64,000 bases of DNA from Oxytricha trifallax (taxonomy: Eukaryota; Ciliophora; Spirotrichea; Sporadotrichida; Oxytrichidae). The stretch lies in assembly GCA_000711775.1 (NCBI GenBank), contig ARYC01000075.1, positions 1 to 64,000 of the forward strand, read 5' to 3'. Below the pieces are notes generated by a model. The model saw only the letters and a program-made list of their open reading frames with translations, was not told where the DNA came from and made no database searches. The position numbers were made by a program, and so were the translations under genes. Shown here in pieces: positions 57,280 through 64,000 of this stretch; position 1 is the stretch's first letter; each line of letters begins with the position of its first letter.

Positions 57280-58282
57280 GTACTAAACAGCTACTAAACA
57301 AAGATTAAACGCCCGAGTATTTTGATAATCGTAGTTTCTTTTGTTGTGATGGTTTATGGAATAGGAAATGCTGGTTTTAATATGATCAAAATATCTGATT
57401 AAAAAATGGAAATATTTAAAATTAATTGATAATCACCCTTAAACGGAAATTGCATTCTATTTTTATACAATTAACCAGTTTTTTCCTAATTAGATTAAAT
57501 TAATAAAGTGTAATGGACAAAGTAAGCTGAATAAGAGCCAAGAATCTTACAATTTTATATGGACAATTTCACTTTTATGTTCTTGATTTTTTTTCTCAAT
57601 TATAAATGGCATTATACAGGAATTGTTTTATTTACATCAAAATAAAAGCTTACTTTAGATCCAACAGATTAATATAAATTATAAGAAGAAACTATTTATA
57701 TTATCATAAATTTGAATAAAATTATATTGTTAAAATTTACAGGAAAATTATCTAGTTCATCTATGGCTTATGTAACTTACAATCCAGCATTTATAAATAT
57801 TAATTTTTTATTAAATTTCATAAATATATAGGAATTTGCTAAAAGTTAAATGAATAAGTTTACACTGGTCACAGTGTAAACTTATTAATCAATCTAATAA
57901 GAAAACTGTAGACCATTACTAAAATAGCTTAATTTAAGGATTCTATTCTGTAATTATCAATAAACTAATGAAATCATCCATAAAATGAAGCAGTTCCTTT
58001 CCAAAAATTAATCTTTTACAAATAAACGAAAACACGCATTTTTAAGAGAGTAGATTGTCCAAATATAAATGGAAGGGGTTCTTGTGTACAAGAAATGGAA
58101 TTTGAATAAAGGGTCTAATGACAATTATAATAGTTGCATCCTTTTAAACTTTTTATTGATGCTGAAAGAAGCAAGAGGACTCTAAACTAAAAATTCCTCC
58201 ATTTTTTATATGATTTTAATTAATTTTAAATATATTTAAATTTTTAATAGAATAATAAATAACATTGAAATCCATAATATAA
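57280..58282. other. AT-rich tract without genes
   Basis: No protein-like frame on either strand. The only structure is the perfect hairpin at 57853-57886. Confidence 0.5.
57853..57886. repeat. Perfect 15-bp hairpin
   Basis: AATAAGTTTACACTG, loop GTCA, then the exact complement. It stands alone in an AT-rich tract with no gene end nearby, so a terminator role is unsupported. Confidence 0.85.
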
Positions 58283-58670
58283 GAGAGTCAATGATTTCAT
58301 TAGTGTCTCTCGAGGATTTTAAATTTAAAATAATTAATCTTCAAATTTTTCATTTTTAAAAAAAAATTTCTTATACATTTTTCTATAGCCAAAAAGAATT
58401 ATGAGAATTCTGATTAGATTTAGAACATTATTCTTTTTTTAGTTTTTTTCTCATTTCTTACCACATTTTTAAATTAAGGAATCATTTTAAAGCATTAAAA
58501 AAATCTATTAGAATTTATTAATATATCCATAAGGATTTTTAAAAATTAAAACAGAAAAAGTTCTATATAATTAAAGAGGATGAAAAATCTTGATTATTTA
58601 CTTCGGAATATTATTACAAATTAATTTATAAAAAACCTCGAGAGACACTAATGAAAATCAGTGACTCTCG
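58283..58670. mobile_element. Small inverted-repeat (MITE-like) element, 388 bp
   Basis: Terminal sequences of about 34 bp are inverted copies: GAGAGTCAATGATTTCATTA then GTGTCTCTCGAGG on the left (58283-58315) and CCTCGAGAGACACTAATG then AAAATCAGTGACTCTCG on the right (58636-58670). The interior is AT-rich and non-coding. TATAA occurs close to both outer ends but not directly abutting on the right, so the target duplication is uncertain. Confidence 0.8.
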
Positions 58671-58749
58671 ACAATTATAAATAAAAATACTCTATATATG
58701 AGGCTTATAAATATTACATATTTAATATTAAGCTTAAGGTATAATCAAA

Positions 58750-59681
58750 AGATATAACAGCAGCTGCAGCAAAATTGTGTCCGGCTGCAACTGCTGTAAA
58801 TTATTAAAAGTTTAAAGAACTGATAAAACAAAAAGAGCAGTCAAAGACAAAAAAGCAAGAGAGGGCAATATCTAGAAGACTTTAAGAAAAATAACAATAA
58901 ATCTGTTTGTGAATTCCTTACGGTTCTATAAATACAGAGATTTAAACTAAATTATCATTGAATTTAAGATGCGATATCTTTAAGATATTAAAACTATAAA
59001 ATATTGCATAGATCAGTAATTAGCTATTCACATAGATTCAGTCTAGTATCATGGAATGATAGTATTTTCTGTTTAAAATTCATACTCTTTATTTTCACTC
59101 TCCTTCACCTTACTTATAAACTGCACCTGCTAATTACTATAAGCACCTAACTCTATCGAAGTGTCCATAGCCATATACATAGTCAGTATGATATTTGGAA
59201 AATATTTAACAGTATCTTTCCAAAATTTGCTAAAATGGCTATAAAACTTTCAAAAATTCTTTTGGATAACTCCAAGTCTTAGAATATATATTTACAAAGA
59301 ATAAAATTTAACTAAACAGGTGCAATCAGTGGCTTCTCTACTTTCTCTCTGATCCCAGTATTAGCAATAGTTTTGTTTGCTGTTTAATAAAGAGGCCTAC
59401 ATTTACTTCATCACTATTTCAAACAACAATCAGATTTCGTACAAGCGCACAGATTAGAGCATAAAATCTAAATGAAATTATTTCATTATAGAAAAACAGA
59501 GCTTGAAGGTAATAATAGAGGGGCTATCAATTTTAATATTTTGGCCTTGATTATTTGTAGATTTTGTTCTTCATTCTGTATGTTACATAATAGTTTTTAC
59601 AAAAGCATCAATAAGAAATTGAACAAGCACAGAGATAACATGTAATCTGTAATAAAAAATAACTAATTAATTTAAATTTGA
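58750..59681 (+). CDS. Multi-pass membrane protein, unidentified
   Basis: Frame one (about 58759-58914) reads AAAAKLCPAATAVNYQKFKE then a Lys/Gln-rich helix. Frame two (about 58895 to TGA 59350-59352) reads RFYKYRDLNQIIIEFKMRYL, then hydrophobic SLFSLSFTLLINCTC and APNSIEVSIAIYIVSMIFGK. Frame three (to about 59681) reads GFSTFSLIPVLAIVLFAV and, after a charged loop, AINFNILALIICRFCSSFCM. At least four membrane segments are visible. One-base steps join the frames. No family recognised. Confidence 0.5.
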
Positions 59682-59879
59682 TTACTTAAATAAAATTCAG
59701 TAATTTCGAGAAAAATATGAAAATATAGTTAAAACTCCAATGAAATTAATAATAAATAAAACTATTAATATTAATATATTATAAGAATTAAATTTGAAAT
59801 ATAGAATAAATGAAAAATGATAAAAATTGACAGATTTATTTAATATATTTCTAAAATAATTAATACTTTCCTGGGAATG

Positions 59880-59922
59880 CGAGCGAAGCGAGTAACGAGG
59901 GGTCGGACTTGGCTGAAAAAAA
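59880..59922. other. GC-rich motif GCGAGCGAAGCGAG
   Basis: GCGAGCGAAGCGAGTAACGA followed by GGGGTCGGACTTGG stands out sharply from the AT-rich surroundings and directly precedes a small ORF. Origin unknown; possibly the end of an element or a structured RNA leader. Confidence 0.5.
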
Positions 59923-60126
59923 ATGGAGAAAAATTTTTTAGAATCACATATAGCTAACCCTTTCTGTCGATATCTAAAAACCTACATAAAAGATGTACAA
60001 AATTTTCAGAAGTTTGCCCTAATGGGTTTTGGAGAAAAAAAAGATAGAAAAATTTCAAAAAGAAAGGAATATTCTGTCGATGATGGGTCCCTATTTAGTA
60101 TAAAAATCCCAGGTAAGTATTAATGA
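59923..60126 (+). CDS. Small ORF of 67 codons
   Basis: MEKNFLESHIANPFCRYLKT to SLFSIKIPGKYQ and TGA 60124-60126. It is open in both the standard and the ciliate code up to the penultimate TAA. GGTAAGTATT near 60112 would be a good 5' splice site, so it could be the first exon of a longer gene, but no matching second exon was found in the AT-rich DNA that follows. No homology recognised. Confidence 0.4.
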
Positions 60127-61100
60127 TTACCTTCAGTTGAGATATTTAATATATTAGAGATCTCCAATTAAATTTTAATCTCTTTTAATTAATTTCTCTA
60201 ATTCACTAATTCACTTATTTCTAAATATTTAGATGCCATTATGATATTTAAAAAAATTAATATTGTAGACATTAATTTGATCAAACTCCTGGCTTATTTT
60301 AATTTAATTTTACTTTTTTTATTATCATAAAAATTACTATGAAATATTTAATTTCCTTACAGTTTTAATCGAACTTTGAATCAGAGTTTATATGATCAAA
60401 ATATATATTAATTTCCTAGTAAAGTTACAATCCTAAAAAAATAACAAAAGGAAATTGATAGATCAAGCCACATATAAATTTAAATTGAAACTCTTTATGA
60501 TTAATACATTAATAGTAGTCTTGTGCAACCAATTAGTTGCGGCTTTTATTGTATAGAATCAGAAACTGCTTATTTGAATAATTAAACTATTAAAGTTATT
60601 TTTAATAATTTATTTCCTAGTTAATGTTTTAACAAATAAGTTATCTTTATTTTAATGAAGAACCTATATAATTCTATTTTTTGTTTAAAAATTTCAGAAT
60701 CTAAACTAAATAAATGTGCTAATAAAACTAAATTAACTCTTCCATTGTAAATAATAATGGCATGTATTTTTTTATTATGTTGCCAATAGGGTAAAATTTC
60801 TTATGAAATATTTTTCATAAGAAATCAATAAAATTATATGAATTACTTATAATTATAAATTAGTTGATAAACAAATTGAAGTTTATAAATCTTAAGAGTA
60901 TCCAAGAATCTTAACTTATTTCTTTTTAGTCATTTCTTTATTGTTTTAGTACATACTAAGATCAGAGGAATTTCTATAAAATTCTAGCAAAGTCTATAAA
61001 TCAATGAATCCTTAACTGTGTGTATTTACATGGCAAAGACCCATTTTAATATTTATAGCATAATAATTATAAAAATAAGTTCAGCAACGTTAGCCTAAAT
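60127..61100. other. AT-rich tract without genes
   Basis: No protein-like frame. A short hairpin (GCAAC/GTTGC) at about 60526-60541 is the only structure seen. Confidence 0.5.
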
Positions 61101-61139
61101 TCTGGGATGGAAAATAAGTCTTAACTCTGAAACTATTAT

Positions 61140-62300
61140 ATAGTGATTAGAAAGATGAGTCAAAAATGGAAAAATTTAAGTAATTCATACCTGGAAAAAA
61201 TCTTAACAACTAAAATTAATGTTTAACAATGAGAAACTAAACAAAAAAGTTAATTCTTTGAATGGGATAGCAGAAATATATATGATGTCTTTTCAAAAAG
61301 CTGAAAAAAGAATATTTGAAAGGTAATGATTTTACTAATCAAAGTGGAATTAATGACCCCAAAATTTAATTGGCATTAAATTCTTAAGAAGTTGAGCTCA
61401 AATAGTATAGTTAATTTATTGGTGCACTTAAACTTTTTAATTTTATATTCGTTTGAGAAAAAGCTAAGTAATAAGACGTACCTCCTATCTCTAAAATTTA
61501 GATATTATGAGCACAAAACATATTTGGTAAAGTAATAATCAAGAACTCATAATTGAGATACTGATAATATTGTCCAAAGAGAATGATATGACTTAGGATA
61601 CGATAAAATTGATCCAGAAATCTTATAAAGATGGGCATATTTGAAACATTAAAATCTTATTCGAATTTGCTAAAAACTCAAAACATCCCATACAGGAATC
61701 TTACAAACTTAAATTAGTATTTAAAGTCCAAAATTGCCTATGTAAAAGAAAATGACTTGATCTTCTAGTTTGTCATAGTTAGAATATTAAATTAATTACA
61801 ATAAAAACGTAGAACTCCCTCCAATAAATGTTAGGCGTACTTATTAGAGTTATTTTTAAAGAAACAATCATAATTCTGAGAGAAAAAATTTGAGATTAAA
61901 AATATAAAATTTAAACACATTTTAATAAATTCAAAAACTTCAATGAACTAATCAGCTTAAAAAAAGCAATATATCGAATAGAAAAACACACTGAATAAAG
62001 ATTTGTAAAAACTAAATTAAGTGACAGCTATAATGATATTTTAATGTCAGGGTCTTAAAATCAGAAACAGTCTAAAATTGATAGTATACCTAAAAATTGA
62101 AAGTAATTACTACTCTCAAGAAAAGTTGAAGAAGAATCAAATCTATACATAGAGAAACTTATTGATAAACATTTATTCTACACCTAAACTCTTGTGTTAT
62201 TTCTAATTCTTTGTCAAATTTGATTAGGTCACCTTGGGTATATTATTGTATAACTAATCATTTGTTTGCTATCAATAAAAAATATTCGTGATGTGAAAAT
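61140..62300 (+). CDS. Unidentified basic protein, several blocks
   Basis: Plus-strand frames: MFNNEKLNKKVNSLNGIAEI (about 61220-61320), GNDFTNQSGINDPKIQLALN then EVELKQYSQFIGALKLF (61322-61460), LGYDKIDPEILQRWAYLKHQ (about 61590) and, from ATG 61943, MNQSAQKKQYIEQKNTLNKD to TGA near 62293. Charged, helical composition. Frame steps and AT-rich gaps separate blocks. Its 3' end overlaps that of the opposite gene by about 60 bp, so the two converge. No domain recognised. Confidence 0.45.
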
Positions 62301-63331
62301 AACAATAATTTTATATAGAATTTGAAGATTTAATGATTGTTTACCTACTTATATTGACTAAAATCTTTAGGAGAGAATTAAAGTAAATATCTAAATCTAG
62401 AATCTGCATAGACACTTTCTTTCTGACCAAAATTTTAGTTGTAGTTTCTTCAAAACCATACTTTTAAATTTTCTTCTATCGTGACCTGACATCTATGGCA
62501 TATTAACAGCATCATGGGTTTAATTTTAGATAGCTAGCATCGTGCCGGTAAATCTTTTTTACTTTCTTTCTTCCTCATTTTGTTTAAGTTCCTCTTCTTC
62601 CTATCTTCTAAGCGTTATCTATTTGAACTTAATCTTATGTTATACTCAGTATCATCATGCATTTCTATAAAAGTATTATTTATTGTGATAATTTAGGTTA
62701 CATTCTAGAACTATAAAATTGTAAATAGGTGGAATGTTATTGAAATGCCTATTCCCTTTTGTGTTTTCAACTCCAAATGACATTAGATAATATTTAAGTT
62801 ATATTGTAAATATTTGACATTTCATCATGAGGCATTTGAGGATTAAGTTTCTGGTTGTATAACGATTAATGAACATTAAATGCTTGTAAATCTTATCTGA
62901 ATATAACTCTGGTGCATTTCTAAACAATTGATAAGCAAATTCTCGATCAATCGATTATCTGGAGAGCACAATAACTGAGCTTAAATATCCTGCGCATGGT
63001 TATACACTAATTCAATCAAATATTTGGGGAGCAAAATCATCAGCGGAATCAAATGGTCCATGTATTCTAAAATTCTAATTACCCTGTCTAAAACATCTAT
63101 TAACCCTATAATTAAATGTCATTCATTTAAAAATAAGTATTTTAGTACTAAGTTTCAAGAATACAGCAACATTTTTAGGCTCCAATACTTGATTAACAAA
63201 TATAATAAAATGTTTAATTTATAAATTTGTAAAAATTCCATAAAATCCCAAACTTCACATCTTCTTTTTAGGTTTTTATTAGCAAGAAAATTTTCAAGTA
63301 TATTTTGAGCTTCATTTGATTTTAATGCCAT
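62233..63331 (-). CDS. Unidentified helical protein from ATG 63331
   Basis: ATG 63331 opens MALKSNEAQNILENFLANKN and RRCEVWDFMEFLQIYKLN. Further blocks: GLIDVLDRVIRILEYMDHLI and LLPKYLIELVYNHAQDIQAQ (63115-62990), IDREFAYQLFRNAPELYSDK and IYKHLMFINRYTTRNL (62960-62860), and MSGHDRRKFKSMVLKKLQLK (62510-62420). Order and character are coherent over about 300 codons, with two or three frame steps. All-helical and basic at the C-terminus. No family recognised. Divergent from the next gene. Confidence 0.55.
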
Positions 63332-63417
63332 TCAAATAAGTAACTTAAATTATAAATTATTAAATTGAATTATACACTAATTAGAATACAATTAAATTAA
63401 TTAAAAGTGAAGCATAG
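63332..63417. promoter_or_regulatory. 86-bp divergent promoter region
   Basis: Lies between two start codons pointing away from each other (63331 minus, 63418 plus). Almost pure A/T (AAATTATAAATTATTAAATT-type). It must hold both upstream regions if each gene begins where chosen. Confidence 0.45.
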
Positions 63418-64000
63418 ATGACAAGCGTTACAGGTCCAAAGAAATCTCCCCTATCACCAAAGCAATTAAATGCCGTTAACTTCTATAGTTAGGTCTGTTA
63501 AATATGAATAAAAATTATAGGGTACTGAGATTACTTCATTGAGTTCAGGTAGAGATTACAAGAAGCTTACTGCTGAAGATGTTAGAATTTTATGTGAAGC
63601 GCCTATGAAAACCGATAAACTCTCAAACCCACTTGACCTCTGAGACAATAATTTAACTGATTTAGTAATTCTTTAGTTTAAATTATAACATAATATAGTC
63701 TGCTCTGTAAATTGCAGATGTTATTGAAAAGTAGGATGAAAGAAACATTACTGTTTTAAATTTGTTAAAAAATCTAATGCAAGAGGTATGTTTATTGGAG
63801 ATAACTTGGTGAATAATGAAACGTATTCAATTCACTAAATGTTTTTTCGAAGGAGTGAACCTTAAAATAGAAGGTCTAAAAGGTTATTCAGCTATTGGAA
63901 TAAACAAGAATGTTAAAAGACTACATATTGGTATCATATCAAATGAATCACTCAAGGGGATGGGAGGTAGTTAAAACAAAAGCTTTGTCTAATTGAGATT
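63418..64000 (+). CDS. Leucine-rich-repeat-like protein, runs off the window
   Basis: ATG 63418 opens MTSVTGPKKSPLSPKQLNAV. After an AT-rich gap (about 63490-63525, possible IES) the frame reads SGRDYKKLTAEDVRILCEAP and LSNPLDL, TGA (63641-63643), DNNLTDLVIL; the LDLxDNNLTDL core matches one leucine-rich repeat, in which TGA replaces a variable residue. Later blocks read ALQIADVIEKQDERNITVLN and KIEGLKGYSAIGINKNVKRL. LRR proteins bind other proteins; the specific role is unknown. Truncated by the window end. Confidence 0.5.

Noticed and set aside
57853-57886. Transcription terminator
   Set aside because: No gene ends nearby and hairpin terminators are not expected in ciliate nuclei.

Overview
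The window looks like germline (micronuclear) DNA of a hypotrich (spirotrich) ciliate close to Oxytricha or Stylonychia. Three things point there. (1) It holds five copies or pieces of telomere-bearing elements (TBE), whose ends carry the C4A4/G4T4 motif; four have both ends, and three of those are flanked by the direct repeat AAT. (2) Protein-like reading frames open up only when TAA and TAG are read as glutamine and TGA is the stop; for example, the NKxD box of a Rab-type GTPase is written AAT-AAA-TAG-GAT. (3) Coding blocks are interrupted by very AT-rich non-coding tracts, as expected for macronuclear-destined segments (MDS) and internal eliminated sequences (IES). No rRNA, convincing tRNA or CRISPR array was seen. 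The short ORFs found with the standard code are mostly fragments or shadows. All ORFs below use TGA-only stops and were translated by eye, so most host-gene boundaries are approximate.

Layout. 1-720: a host coding fragment fused to a truncated TBE. 850-2830 (-): repeat protein with cadherin-like modules, holding a long (AAT)n tract. 3225-9130 (+): low-complexity, coiled-coil and possibly leucine-rich coding blocks. 9629-13620 (-): coiled-coil/basic protein blocks. 13596-15000 (+) and 15560-16450 (-): unidentified genes. 16645-20667: full-length but decayed TBE. 20786-22229 (-): unidentified gene. 22577-23412 (-): Rab-like GTPase pseudogene. 24120-28060 (+): TBC-domain (Rab GAP) gene. 28300-29290 and 41690-42780 (both -): two diverged copies of one family. 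29560-33000 (-): coiled-coil protein. 33393-34758 (+): Asn/Gln-rich gene, the best-delimited host gene. 35326-35785: long palindrome. 36890-39410 (+): beta-helix-type gene, interrupted by a GC-rich 700-bp segment and followed by a 1-kb TBE. 43768-47700 (-): coiled-coil gene split by a 1.7-kb fold-back element. 48972-50192: 1.2-kb TBE without genes. 50650-52671 (+): unidentified gene. 53204-57276: near-intact TBE. 57280-64000: small inverted-repeat element, a membrane-protein gene and three further genes, two of them divergent from an 86-bp spacer.

The TBEs follow the known three-gene plan: a zinc-finger/kinase gene and the 22-kDa gene diverge from a palindrome-rich spacer, and the 22-kDa gene converges on the 42-kDa DDE transposase. 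The copy at 53204-57276 has an uninterrupted 354-residue DD34E transposase. In hypotrichs TBE transposases take part in genome rearrangement during macronuclear development. The most striking other observations are the GGGACGTCC fold-back element, whose removal at a flanking 7-bp repeat joins flanking coding sequence in frame, the GC-rich segment bounded by 14-bp direct repeats exactly 700 bp apart, a short TBE that appears to have captured host coding sequence, and single in-frame TGAs in otherwise clean host ORFs. Many host frames also shift by one base at homopolymers, so gene decay and uncorrected read errors cannot be told apart from this sequence alone.
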